Below are positions 24,357-31,919 of a DNA stretch of 32,531 bases, in pieces. The translations under genes and the position numbers were made by a program. This DNA comes from an uncultured Flavobacteriales bacterium (lineage in GTDB: Bacteria; Bacteroidota; Bacteroidia; Flavobacteriales_D; Sanyastnellaceae). The notes beneath the pieces are model-generated. The model was not told the origin of the DNA. It did no database searches and saw nothing but the letters and a program-made list of their open reading frames with translations. The first letter of the stretch is position 1; each line of letters begins with the position of its first letter. The stretch spans positions 1-32,531 of the forward strand of contig CALJFZ010000020.1 of the NCBI GenBank assembly GCA_938074325.1, read 5' to 3'.

Positions 24357-25207
24357 ACCCATCAACCATCATTGCCGGCACCATGAAATGGGGGGTCTGG
24401 GGCGCAAAAATGAACCCTGTACAAGTGGCGGCTACCGTTCATTCAGCGCTGGATGCCGGCATCCACACCTTTGATCACGCGGATATTTACGGAGGCTACA
24501 CCACCGAGTCTGACTTTGGGGCCGGATTTGCGGAGAGCGGAATCGAACGTTCATCAGTGGAGTTCATTTCCAAGTGTGGCATTTGTTATCCCGCCGATAG
24601 GCAGGCGCATTCCGTGAAGCATTACAACTACTCTTCTGAACACATCCGGACTTCCGTTGAGAACAGCTTGCGGAATTTGCGAACGGACTACATCGACCTG
24701 TACCTCCTGCACCGTCCGAGCCCGCTGATGGACGCAAAAGAAGCGGTAGACGCGCTTCAAAAACTGCAGGATGAGGGTAAGATCAAGGAGTGGGGGGTGT
24801 CCAATTTCACACCGTCGCAAGTTCAGTTGATGGCGACGCAAGCGATTCCTGCGTGGAATCAGATCGAGTGTTCGTTGGCCCACACGCATCCCTTGACTGA
24901 CGGGACCTTGGATGTTCATCAGACCTTGGGTGTCCGGACAATGGCGTGGGGGCCCCTCGGGAAATTGTTGGGCGGAGAAAATGCACGCGTGACAGAGGTG
25001 TTGGGCCGGTTATCGGCTGAGTACGATGTCGAGCCTTCGGCCCTTCTGTTGGCTTGGTTGTTGCGCCACCCGGCGCGCATTGTCCCTGTTGTGGGAACAA
25101 CACAATCCGCCCGTTACTCCGCGCTTGTGAAGGCGGGACAGGTGGACATGGAGCTTGAACACTGGTTCCAATTGCTGGAAGCCAGTTGGGGACGCAAAGT
25201 GCCCTGA
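24353..25207 (+). CDS. Aldo/keto reductase, YdhF-like
   Basis: A 284-residue TIM-barrel oxidoreductase. The catalytic tetrad is D41 and Y46 in FDHADIYGGY, K74 in ISKCGI and H120 in LLHRP. DHADIYGGY, SKCGI, LLHRPSPLMDA and WGVSNFTPSQ closely resemble E. coli YdhF. The C-terminus has the NADPH-binding PVVGTTQSAR stretch. It reduces aldehydes or ketones using NADPH; the natural substrate is unknown. It starts inside the stop of the glycosyltransferase (ATGA), so the two are likely co-translated and may act on the same metabolite. The stop codon directly abuts the stop of the convergent T9SS gene. Confidence 0.93.
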   Translation: MNPSTIIAGTMKWGVWGAKMNPVQVAATVHSALDAGIHTFDHADIYGGYTTESDFGAGFAESGIERSSVEFISKCGICYPADRQAHSVKHYNYSSEHIRTSVENSLRNLRTDYIDLYLLHRPSPLMDAKEAVDALQKLQDEGKIKEWGVSNFTPSQVQLMATQAIPAWNQIECSLAHTHPLTDGTLDVHQTLGVRTMAWGPLGKLLGGENARVTEVLGRLSAEYDVEPSALLLAWLLRHPARIVPVVGTTQSARYSALVKAGQVDMELEHWFQLLEASWGRKVP

Positions 25208-26479
25208 TTACGGTTTGATGACGAGTTTGTCAGAGGTATCCCCAAGGCGGTACACGTAGAGGCCTGGTGCGAGTTGTGGCAAGGCAACCGGCCCTGATTG
25301 CAGCACCATGCGGTCGAAGACCACTTGTCCTGACAAGTTGTTGATGACCAATGGAGTGGGCTCAGCGCACTGAACCGTCACAGTTTGGCCCGCAGGAAGC
25401 AAGGTGGGGTAGAGCATGGCAGCGTCGTCGTTCGGTGTCAATACGCTTGCGGTATTGCCGTTGAAGGTGACGTTGTCGTAGTAGTAGGACGTGGTACCGC
25501 TCAAGTAACCGGGGTTGCCAAAGTCGAAGAAAATGGACAGGATGGTGTAGTCGGTGTTGTAATTGATGGCCGGGGTACCTGGCACCTCCAAATTCAGGTC
25601 AAACGTCAAGGTCTCCCATTCGTAGGCGACAGTGGTGTTGATTTGGGTTTCCACGCTCTGGGTCATGTCAAGGTATTGTTCGGCCTTGAGGCGCACTGGC
25701 AATCCGGCAACAGGGCTGTAAACGTCCACACTGATGGTGGTGTAGCCGGGCTCAAAAGCGATGGGGCTGGCCAATCCCAACGGTGTACTCATGGTGGTAC
25801 CCGCGTAGTCCAAACCGGTCCAGTGTTTGGTCACTTTCATGACGGTGTTGCTGGCGTCCACAGGGTCTGCTGCGATATCGGCCAAGGCCCCGGCAAACGA
25901 GGTTGTTTGGTAATGGGTTCCGGGGTCTTCATGGGTGATGGGCAGGTCCACCTGGATCAAATCACCCGCACCATCAAAGAGCTCCACGTCGTCGAAGTAG
26001 ATGGTGCTCAACGCTGTTCCATCGCCGTACAGACCGAAGTCGAGCATGAACGCTACCTGGTTGAACACACCGTCGGGCAATCCTGTAAAATCCCATTCTA
26101 ACTCTTCCCATTCGTTGGCAACGGTGGTCATGGCATCGATTTCAGCGGTGCCATTTCCTTCGAGCTTGATGCGCATCAACGACCCCTGAATGGGTGCGTG
26201 TACCTTCATGCGAATGGCGCCGATTTCCGATAAATTCAGGTAATACGGAAGGGTTACAATGGATCCCGCCCAGATTTGACCCCCTTCATTTCTCACCATT
26301 TGAGCCACGAAATCACTGGGGTTGTTGGCGTTGGGATTGGGGTTGGGAACTACTGTGGTGACCGCAGCTTCAAAGTCTACGAAGGCGGGCGTGCTGGCCT
26401 CCGTTTCAAAATCAAAAGGGAAGTCCACTTGGGCAAAAGCAGCAAATGGCACAAGGAAAAGGGCTAGTAAAATGCGCAT
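25208..26479 (-). CDS. Secreted T9SS protein with two tandem carbohydrate-binding-like domains
   Basis: A 423-residue protein with a signal peptide (MRILLALFLVPFAAFAQ). Two similar beta-sandwich domains follow, at about residues 20-175 and 180-345. Each has a W-E-x-L-x-(W/F)-D-(F/L) strand and a final Y(F/Y)(D)DV segment (TIYFDDVELFDG and SYYYDNVTFNG), as in galactose-binding-like carbohydrate modules attached to glycoside hydrolases. The last 70 residues (MLYPTLLPAGQTV..GLYVYRLGDTSDKLVIKP) form a degenerate type-A T9SS sorting domain, with YPT in place of the usual YPNP. There is no catalytic domain, so it is probably a surface glycan-binding protein. The aldo/keto reductase stop touches its stop; a terminator hairpin lies just upstream of its start. 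Confidence 0.82.
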   Translation of the reverse strand: MRILLALFLVPFAAFAQVDFPFDFETEASTPAFVDFEAAVTTVVPNPNPNANNPSDFVAQMVRNEGGQIWAGSIVTLPYYLNLSEIGAIRMKVHAPIQGSLMRIKLEGNGTAEIDAMTTVANEWEELEWDFTGLPDGVFNQVAFMLDFGLYGDGTALSTIYFDDVELFDGAGDLIQVDLPITHEDPGTHYQTTSFAGALADIAADPVDASNTVMKVTKHWTGLDYAGTTMSTPLGLASPIAFEPGYTTISVDVYSPVAGLPVRLKAEQYLDMTQSVETQINTTVAYEWETLTFDLNLEVPGTPAINYNTDYTILSIFFDFGNPGYLSGTTSYYYDNVTFNGNTASVLTPNDDAAMLYPTLLPAGQTVTVQCAEPTPLVINNLSGQVVFDRMVLQSGPVALPQLAPGLYVYRLGDTSDKLVIKP

Positions 26480-26501
26480 GATCGCAAGGTACCAGTAAAA
26501 G

Positions 26502-26532
26502 AAAAGCCACCCCCTGAGGAGTGGCTTTTTTT
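26502..26532 (-). terminator. Rho-independent terminator after the peroxiredoxin operon
   Basis: AAAAGCCAC (26502-26510) and GTGGCTTTT (26521-26529) form a strong stem with a 10-base loop. On the minus strand the stem is followed by CTTTTCTTTT. It lies 19 bases beyond the stop of the last operon gene (26551). A T-run also follows on the plus strand, so it could act in both directions. Confidence 0.8.
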
Positions 26533-26550
26533 GATGGGAATCAAAAAGAC

Positions 26551-26808
26551 TTACCTATCAATGGAACCCATGACGCGCTGCATGAAGGCGTTCATCGCCT
26601 CTTTTTTTGGCGTTCCGGAATCCATCATTTCTTGTACCTCGACCGCACCGTACATATTGGAAATCAATTCGCCGATGACGTCGAGCTCCTCGTCCTTGAG
26701 GTTTTCACTTTCGGTCAGGAATTCCAGCGTTTCAATGGCTTCAATGACGAAGTCCCGATCGTTCTGCTCGATGAACTCGGTGAGGTGTTTAATCAGTGGT
26801 AACCGCAT
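26551..26808 (-). CDS. Small conserved Bacteroidota protein (DUF6952-like)
   Basis: An 85-residue acidic, helical, cytosolic protein with the recognisable run DEELDVIGELISNMYGAVEV and a C-terminal MQRVMGSIDR. I recall close relatives directly after thioredoxin genes in flavobacteria, annotated as DUF6952; the exact family number is from memory. Its start overlaps the end of the thioredoxin gene by 20 bases, so translation is coupled. Function unknown; the linkage suggests a part in thiol or peroxide defence, which is inferred. Confidence 0.8.
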   Translation of the reverse strand: MRLPLIKHLTEFIEQNDRDFVIEAIETLEFLTESENLKDEELDVIGELISNMYGAVEVQEMMDSGTPKKEAMNAFMQRVMGSIDR

Positions 26809-27100
26809 CGACCATCTCTTTGAGTACTTCGAACTTGTTTGTCTGCACCTGGTTCACCAACTCACCATTGGAGAAAGCAGCGAATGTGGGGAGGTTGTCG
26901 ACTTTTGCCAACTGCCGGGAGGCAGGGAACTTTTCGGCATCCACCATCACAAACACTGCGCCCTCATTTTCGCGGGCGAGCTTTTTGAACTTCGGCTTCA
27001 TGATGCGGCAATTGCCACACCATCCGGCTGAGTACTGAACCAGAACAGTAGCGTTTTCAGCTACAACGGACTGGAGGTTGTCTTCTTGTAATTCAATCAT
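26789..27100 (-). CDS. Thioredoxin family protein with CGNC active site
   Basis: A 103-residue cytosolic thioredoxin fold. The redox centre is GWCGNC (C28, C31), with Asn in place of the usual Pro (CGPC), and the cis-proline is in NLPTFAAF. The replaced proline is expected to make the disulfide more oxidising than standard thioredoxin, which could suit a dedicated role. The ATG at 27100 lies one base after the peroxiredoxin stop, and the gene overlaps the following small gene by 20 bases. It is probably the reductant for the adjacent peroxiredoxin, as the gene order suggests. Confidence 0.9.
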   Translation of the reverse strand: MIELQEDNLQSVVAENATVLVQYSAGWCGNCRIMKPKFKKLARENEGAVFVMVDAEKFPASRQLAKVDNLPTFAAFSNGELVNQVQTNKFEVLKEMVDAVTTD

Positions 27101-27101
27101 T

Positions 27102-27740
27102 TTAGTGGCTGCTGAGGTAGTCCGCAACGCCGTCTCGGTTAGCGTTCATTGCGTCCTTTCCTTCTTCCCAGTTTGCAGGGCAAACTTCCCCTTTCTCTTG
27201 GACGTGCGTGTACGCGTCGATCAAACGGAGGAACTCGTTTACGTTTCGGCCCACAGGCATGTGGTTAACGCCTTCGTGGAATACCAACCCGTCCTCGTCG
27301 ATGAGGTAGGTAGCGCGGTAGGTCACAAAATCACCTACGATCAAGTCGAGACCGGTTTCTTCGTCGATGGTGTGGTCGGCTACATCCAAGATGTCCAAAA
27401 CGCGTGACAAGTTTCGGTTGCTGTCTGCGAGGATGTCGTACGTGACACCTTCAATCCCTCCGTTGTCTTTCGCTGTGTTCAACCAAGCGAAGTGTACTTC
27501 AGCGGTATCACAAGAGGCACCGATGACGATGGTGTTGCGCTTTTCGAATTCTGGGAGGGCTGCTTGGAATGCGTGCAACTCCGTTGGGCAAACGAACGTG
27601 AAGTCTTTGGGGTACCAGAAAAGCAAAACTTTCTTGCCCTCCTTGATTGCCTTTTCGACAACGTTCAACTCAAATGTGTCGCCCATGTCGTTCATTGCTT
27701 TTACGGCAATGCTTGGGAATTTTTTACCTACGATGCTCAT
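27102..27740 (-). CDS. Typical 2-Cys peroxiredoxin (AhpC/Prx1 family)
   Basis: A 212-residue peroxiredoxin. The peroxidatic cysteine is C51 in DFTFVCPTE, the active-site arginine is in TYRATYLID, and the resolving cysteine is C187 in GEVCPANW. It reduces hydrogen peroxide and organic hydroperoxides in the cytosol and needs a thiol donor, most likely the CGNC thioredoxin encoded one base downstream. No ahpF is seen. A full-match -7 box lies 35 bases upstream on the minus strand. This is the first gene of the three-gene stress operon that ends at the 26502-26532 terminator. Confidence 0.95.
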   Translation of the reverse strand: MSIVGKKFPSIAVKAMNDMGDTFELNVVEKAIKEGKKVLLFWYPKDFTFVCPTELHAFQAALPEFEKRNTIVIGASCDTAEVHFAWLNTAKDNGGIEGVTYDILADSNRNLSRVLDILDVADHTIDEETGLDLIVGDFVTYRATYLIDEDGLVFHEGVNHMPVGRNVNEFLRLIDAYTHVQEKGEVCPANWEEGKDAMNANRDGVADYLSSH

Positions 27741-27774
27741 GTTGTTGGATTGATTCTTCCGTTAAAATTGGGAG

Positions 27775-27782
27775 CAAAATTA
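27775..27782 (-). promoter_or_regulatory. Bacteroidota -7 promoter box for the peroxiredoxin operon
   Basis: The minus-strand reading TAATTTTG is a full match to TAnnTTTG, 34 bases upstream of the peroxiredoxin ATG (27740). No TTG was found at the usual -33 spacing. The palindrome-like GGGAATTTTCC just upstream (27784-27794) is shared with the region near 17693. Confidence 0.5.
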
Positions 27783-27871
27783 GGGAATTTTCCTACCGGA
27801 GTTTGGTGCGCGGGGTCACCATATTGTCGGAAAAAACGCAAAATGATTGCCCAAAGGCTGTTGTCAAAACA

Positions 27872-27885
27872 CCTCGAATCCGAGG
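27872..27885 (-). terminator. Weak terminator hairpin after the YdeI gene
   Basis: CCTCG and CGAGG form a 5-base stem around AATC. On the minus strand this is followed by a short T-rich run (TGTTTTG). It lies 5 bases beyond the YdeI stop (27891). The stem is short, so efficiency is uncertain. Confidence 0.4.
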
Positions 27886-27890
27886 GATGT

Positions 27891-28544
27891 TCACCCCTTG
27901 CCTGATTGGTACTTATCATTCAAACCCACGCCGTTGAGGATGTTTTCCGTGGCCTTATCGATTCGATGCTTCCGGGTTTCTGCTTTTTTCGGCTGACTGA
28001 AATGCATGAGGTAGGCGCGTCGGCGCCCTGGGGTAAGTTTTTCGAAGGCTGCGGCAAGTGCTTCATCGCTGTCCAATGAATGCTCGAATTCTGCAGGGAT
28101 GTCGCATTCAGCGGGCTTTTTCAATTCAACCCGCTTTCCTTGCGCTTCGTTGGCAATGGCTTCTGCTAAAAACCGAGACAGCACGCCTTTTGCTGCGTGC
28201 ACTTGCTCAGCAGTGGTAAACCGCACCTGCCGGGTCGACTGGCTATTGCTTCCGGGGGATTCTAAAACACGCTCAGGATCGTGGAGTAGGGCGCCTTGGA
28301 AAAAGCTGATCAGGCAATGCCCTTTGAACGCGCCGATCAACGCCACGTTTTTTCCTTTTTCGTTGACGTAGCAGGGCACCCTCCATTTTCTCATTTCATT
28401 CAACCCGGACTCCAACGCGATTTCTCGGAGGGCGGCAAGCGCCCCAGGCCAAAGGTGCACCCGGCAGTCGGGTGTTGCGTGCAAGTTGCACCGCCCACAC
28501 CCTTCCTTAAAGTAACCGCTCACGTCCGGATTGGGTTTGCCCAT
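27891..28544 (-). CDS. YdeI/OmdA family protein with DUF1801 domain
   Basis: A 217-residue cytosolic protein. The N-terminal half has the DUF1801-type fold (LREIALESGLNEMRKWRVPCYVNEKGKNVALIGAF). The C-terminal half has the OmdA-type segment DIPAEFEHSLDSDEALAAAFEKLTPGRRRAYLMHF, then KKAETRKHRIDKA. This pairing is the YdeI/OmpD-associated family, widespread in soil and aquatic bacteria; its biochemical role is not established. Four cysteines and two histidines at the N-terminus (CGRCNLHATPDCRVH) hint at a metal site, which is inferred. It is divergent from the alpha/beta hydrolase gene with 46 bases between starts. Confidence 0.85.
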   Translation of the reverse strand: MGKPNPDVSGYFKEGCGRCNLHATPDCRVHLWPGALAALREIALESGLNEMRKWRVPCYVNEKGKNVALIGAFKGHCLISFFQGALLHDPERVLESPGSNSQSTRQVRFTTAEQVHAAKGVLSRFLAEAIANEAQGKRVELKKPAECDIPAEFEHSLDSDEALAAAFEKLTPGRRRAYLMHFSQPKKAETRKHRIDKATENILNGVGLNDKYQSGKG

Positions 28545-28576
28545 GGAAGCAAGGTATGAACATTGCGAGTGGCTTG

Positions 28577-28584
28577 TACCTTTA
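28577..28584 (+). promoter_or_regulatory. Near-consensus -7 box for the secreted alpha/beta hydrolase
   Basis: TACCTTTA matches TAnnTTTG at all fixed positions except the last. It ends 6 bases before the ATG at 28591, implying an almost leaderless message if used. The call is weak. Confidence 0.25.
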
Positions 28585-28590
28585 ATTTAC

Positions 28591-29679
28591 ATGAAGAGGA
28601 TTGCGCTTTTTTTTGGGATTGCTTTCATAGCACTCCCGGGTTTCGGACAAGTGGAGCAGACGCAATGGACGCTCGTGGATGCGGAGCGGGACGACCGCCA
28701 GATCCCTTGTGAGGTTTGGCACCCGTCTGAACCGGCAAGCATGCTCCCAGCAGTTGTGTTTGCTCACGGGTTCGTCATGGGAGCAGACGATTACACAGGG
28801 CTGGCAGAGGCTTTGGCCACGGAAGGGTATGCGTTTGTTTCGATTGCCACGGAACAGGGGTTTACGCCAGACCACGAAGCATATGGACAAGACCTGGCCT
28901 TTGTAGCCGACGAGATTGCAGCGAATGCTGTGGGTGGCGTTTTAGAAGGCCAATTCAATGGGCGAACGGCCATTGGTGGGCACAGCATGGGAGGCGGAGC
29001 TACCTGGCTCTCCGCGGCTGCTCAACCGCAAATCGACGCGGTGTTTGTGTTGGCCCCTGCCGAAACAAACCCATCTGCCATTGCCGCAGGTCCGGCCATG
29101 AACGTGCCCGCGATGGTGGTGTCTGGGGTGGACGACGCGGTGACTCCACCGGCGGTCCATCATGCCCCTATATACGGGTCCGCCGTAAACGCTCCGTGCC
29201 GCGCGTTGGTATCGATTCCGGACGGTGGGCACTGCGGTTTTGCCGATCCAGGTACACTCTGTGACTTAGGAGAGCTCGGTTTTCAAGGCGTGTCGCACGC
29301 TGAGCAACTTGCGCTGACGGTGGGGGTTGTTCTGCCTTGGTTGGATGCGTTTTTGAAAGACGATCCTGCGGCCTTGGATGCATTGGAGCAATCAGCAAAT
29401 GACGCCGGTTTGGACTTGGAACTGTCCTGTGAGTTGGGAACATATCCGGAGTCCGCAGAACCGAAGGGCTTTGAGGTCGCGTACCAAAATCCTCCTGCAG
29501 GGCTTGTGTTGAAGAACCCAGCAGAAACCCCCATTTGCTTGACGTTGTGGTCCATTCACGGAACAATCGTCATGAGCCGCACCCTTGAACCATTGGAGCG
29601 CTGGGCGCCGGACGTCCAACACGGGATGTACGTGGTTACTGCTGAAGGGTTTCCAGCGAGGAGCGTAGTTGTTCGGTGA
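28591..29679 (+). CDS. Secreted alpha/beta hydrolase (cutinase/polyester-hydrolase or chlorophyllase-like) with T9SS-like tail
   Basis: A 362-residue protein from ATG 28591, with a signal peptide (MKRIALFFGIAFIALPGFGQ). The oxyanion strand is VVFAHGF (H59-G60-F61). The nucleophile elbow is GGHSMGGGATW (S132), with acid D181/D182 in VSGVDDAVTP and H214 in DGGHCGF. The GHSMGGG elbow and the pattern 'AHGF..dYtglaeaLAteGYaFVsi' resemble bacterial cutinases and PET-hydrolase-type enzymes as well as chlorophyllase/dienelactone hydrolase relatives. Residues about 295-362 (AYQNPPAGLVLKNP..LWSIHGTIVM..HGMYVVTAEG) look like a degenerate type-A T9SS sorting domain. Its substrate is probably a carboxyl ester outside the cell. 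I use this start rather than an upstream in-frame ATG in the divergent gene because it opens the signal peptide. Confidence 0.85.
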   Translation: MKRIALFFGIAFIALPGFGQVEQTQWTLVDAERDDRQIPCEVWHPSEPASMLPAVVFAHGFVMGADDYTGLAEALATEGYAFVSIATEQGFTPDHEAYGQDLAFVADEIAANAVGGVLEGQFNGRTAIGGHSMGGGATWLSAAAQPQIDAVFVLAPAETNPSAIAAGPAMNVPAMVVSGVDDAVTPPAVHHAPIYGSAVNAPCRALVSIPDGGHCGFADPGTLCDLGELGFQGVSHAEQLALTVGVVLPWLDAFLKDDPAALDALEQSANDAGLDLELSCELGTYPESAEPKGFEVAYQNPPAGLVLKNPAETPICLTLWSIHGTIVMSRTLEPLERWAPDVQHGMYVVTAEGFPARSVVVR

Positions 29680-29685
29680 GGTCGA

Positions 29686-31143
29686 TCAGTACACCAAAGT
29701 CTGCATGGCGTGCGGCAAGATGGACGTCCGTACCTCTTGGTCTTCGACAATCAACGTGTACTCCATGGGCTCGTCCGTTCGGTTCATGACCACCGTGACC
29801 AAGCTTCCATCGGGGTTCTGGAACGTCGTGCTTTCGATGGTGCTGCGGCTGGCTGATGTGCTCACCCGCACCGCTCCAGGCTCAATGAACCGAGAGAAAT
29901 GCCCGATGTAGTAATACGTCGGGGTGAAGATCAAGGAGTCGTTTTGGGTGTCGGCGTGAACGGGGGCGAAGCAAAGGTTCTGCACGTGATTGGGTCCGCC
30001 GGTCTCATCGAGGAGGATGTTCCAATCCGTCCAGCCCACCGTACCGCTGTTGAAGTCATTGATCATTGAGTTACCGTATCGCTCGGCATTTGACCAACGC
30101 TCGTATTGCTCGGCATCGAATCCCTCTTGGCACCCTTCCGTGAATAGCAGTTGCTTGTCTGGGTAGGCCTCTTTGACGAGCTTGAGGTTGTCGTATTTGG
30201 GGTTGCCGCCGGTCCACGTTTCGTACCAATGGAAGCCGGTGCCCCAAGCATACTTCGAAGCTTCTGGGTCATCGAAAATCGTGTTTGCGCGGTGCGTAAT
30301 GAGGTCGCGGTTGTGGTCCCAAACGACGATTTTCTTGTCTCCGTAACCGGCCGCCTCCATGGTGGGGCCGAGGTTGTTTTTCAAGAAGTCGCGTTCTTGT
30401 TCAGCGGTGTAAATGCAGGATTCCCAGCGCTGAGTCGCCATGGGTTCGTTTTGGATGGTCACCCCCCAAACAGGAAGTCCTTCCGCTTCGTAGGCTTCGA
30501 TGAACTTGACAAAGTAGTTGGCCCAGGCTTGGTAGTACTCAGGCAAAAGGGAGCCACCGCGCAGCATGTTCTTGTTTGTTTTCATGAAGGCTGGAGGGCT
30601 CCATGGGCTCGCGTAAAACACCAGGTCATCCCCGATCATGGCAGCAGCACGCTTGATCATTGGAATTCGCTTTGCACGGTCGGGTTCGATGTCGAACGTG
30701 GTCAAGGCTGAATCCCCTTCTTCGATGTACGTGTGGCTTCCAAGGCCAAAGTCGCAGCTGTGGATGCTCGTTCGAACAATGTTGTAGTTGATGCCCCCTT
30801 CCCCGAAGTAGGCGTCCATGAATTGCGATTGTACGGGGGCGCTCAACGTTGAAAACACCTCAGCTGAGGCGTCTGTGATGGCCCCGCCGATTCCCATGTA
30901 AGACTGAAAGGTATTATTTGGGTTGACAAAGACGGCGACTTCCGTTTCGAGTGGTTGTTTAGCTGGTGCAAAATCCAACCCCTTGCCTTCGCTCAACCGC
31001 AATCCGGTGTTTTCTGCGGTCTCAATGACCCGAGCGCTTTCACGGTCGATGTGTGAGTCGGCAGGAGTTGTTTCGGGGGCTTTGTTTTGCGGTCCGCAGG
31101 CGACGAGCGCTACAGCAAGGAAAAGGGTCAGTGTTCGGAACAT
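29686..31143 (-). CDS. GH30 glucosylceramidase-like lipoprotein
   Basis: A 485-residue protein from ATG 31143. The lipobox is ALVAC with Cys at residue 16, so it is lipid-anchored. The catalytic barrel begins at GIGGAITDASAEVFSTL (residues 84-100). The acid/base is E233 in VTIQNEPMATQRWESC and the nucleophile is E336 in LLFTEGC, both in the GH30 context; YASPWSPPAFMKTN is another GH30 hallmark. The C-terminus is the usual GH30 beta-sandwich (VVMNRTDEPMEYTLIVEDQ). Family members hydrolyse beta-glucosylceramide or beta-1,6-glucans; the length and motifs best fit the glucosylceramidase/beta-1,6-glucanase subfamilies, but the exact substrate is not certain. It converges on the hydrolase gene with 6 bases between stops. 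Confidence 0.93.
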   Translation of the reverse strand: MFRTLTLFLAVALVACGPQNKAPETTPADSHIDRESARVIETAENTGLRLSEGKGLDFAPAKQPLETEVAVFVNPNNTFQSYMGIGGAITDASAEVFSTLSAPVQSQFMDAYFGEGGINYNIVRTSIHSCDFGLGSHTYIEEGDSALTTFDIEPDRAKRIPMIKRAAAMIGDDLVFYASPWSPPAFMKTNKNMLRGGSLLPEYYQAWANYFVKFIEAYEAEGLPVWGVTIQNEPMATQRWESCIYTAEQERDFLKNNLGPTMEAAGYGDKKIVVWDHNRDLITHRANTIFDDPEASKYAWGTGFHWYETWTGGNPKYDNLKLVKEAYPDKQLLFTEGCQEGFDAEQYERWSNAERYGNSMINDFNSGTVGWTDWNILLDETGGPNHVQNLCFAPVHADTQNDSLIFTPTYYYIGHFSRFIEPGAVRVSTSASRSTIESTTFQNPDGSLVTVVMNRTDEPMEYTLIVEDQEVRTSILPHAMQTLVY

Positions 31144-31224
31144 GGTTGCAACTTCGCGCTCAAGATGCAGTTCTGCAAGGCTTGTTCTGGAATCAATTAG
31201 CCGAAACCGCTCCGGAGATGGCCG

Positions 31225-31251
31225 CAAAAAACCGCGCAGTTACGCGCGGTT
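31225..31251 (-). terminator. Terminator hairpin after the GNAT gene (repeat copy 1)
   Basis: AACCGCGC (31230-31237) and GCGCGGTT (31244-31251) form an 8-base GC-rich stem around AGTTAC. On the minus strand the stem is followed by a run of T (positions 31231-31226). It lies about 80 bases beyond the GNAT stop. A near-identical copy stands at 31920-31946. Confidence 0.7.
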
Positions 31252-31270
31252 CTCATTTTCCTTGCCCCTC
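31225..31270. repeat. Hairpin repeat, copy 1 of 2
   Basis: The 22-base hairpin core (31230-31251) is identical to the copy at 31925-31946. The flank to the right is also similar (TTTTCCT then GC and C-rich bases), giving about 40 bases of homology. The two copies bracket the GNAT gene in the same orientation. Confidence 0.75.
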
Positions 31271-31333
31271 TCTTCAACTCAGAGGCGCATCTTAAGTCAA
31301 TCTGTTAGATCGGCGTGTGAACACCATGTGTTT

Positions 31334-31855
31334 TCAAAGCTCTTTTTTCATTGCAATGAACTCGAAATTTTCTTTTCCGATTTGAAAGTCGTGACGACCG
31401 ATTGTTTCAAACCCTGTTTTTTGGTAGAAGCTAATTGCTCTCTCGTTGCTGTTCAGCACGGAAAGCCAGACGTTATTAAAATTCAATTCCTTTGCTTTCT
31501 TCAGGAGAGAATCTTGCAACTTAAATCCAATCCCCATCGACAGAAAGTCTTTTAAAACGTAGATTTTCTGGAGCTGGCAAACGTCCGTTGATTCAATGAA
31601 TTCTGAATTGGAGTGCAGTTTCAGTTTTGCGTACCCTACAGGTAATCGGTTGACAAAAGCTATCCAGAAAATGTTGTTTGATTTCTCAATTCCATCTTCA
31701 ATTTTTTGAACTGAAAACGTCCTGTCGTAGTAGTCCCTCAGATCTTTTGGATCTCTAAAGAAATGCCCGAATGTTTCCGTAAACGTTACCCTCCCAAGTA
31801 GAGCAATAAATTGGGCATCTTCTTTTTTCGCTAATCTGATTTCAACAGAATTCAT
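31334..31855 (-). CDS. GNAT family N-acetyltransferase (PaiA-like)
   Basis: A 173-residue GNAT protein. The acetyl-CoA-binding motif A is LQKIYVLKDFLSMGIGFKLQ (the Q/R-x-x-G-x-G/A region), followed by VWLSVLNSNERAISFYQKTGF (motif B) and a C-terminal QIGKENFEFIAMKKEL. This resembles spermidine N1-acetyltransferase PaiA and related proteins. Polyamine acetylation is the best guess for activity, but GNAT substrates are hard to predict. The gene is visibly AT-richer than its neighbours and sits between two copies of a terminator-like hairpin repeat, which suggests it was acquired as a unit. Codon use also looks less GC-rich. Confidence 0.9.
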   Translation of the reverse strand: MNSVEIRLAKKEDAQFIALLGRVTFTETFGHFFRDPKDLRDYYDRTFSVQKIEDGIEKSNNIFWIAFVNRLPVGYAKLKLHSNSEFIESTDVCQLQKIYVLKDFLSMGIGFKLQDSLLKKAKELNFNNVWLSVLNSNERAISFYQKTGFETIGRHDFQIGKENFEFIAMKKEL

Positions 31856-31919
31856 ACGTCGTTACTTGGCAGCAGGGTTAAGCCCAAAAAGAGTATACGT
31901 ATCGGGGAAGGGTAAAAAT

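Noticed and set aside
31304-31310. GTTAGAT, a match to the integron attC core GTTRRRY
   Set aside because: No matching complementary RYYYAAC partner, no attC-like fold, and no second copy after the GNAT gene; the flanking repeats are terminator-like hairpins instead.
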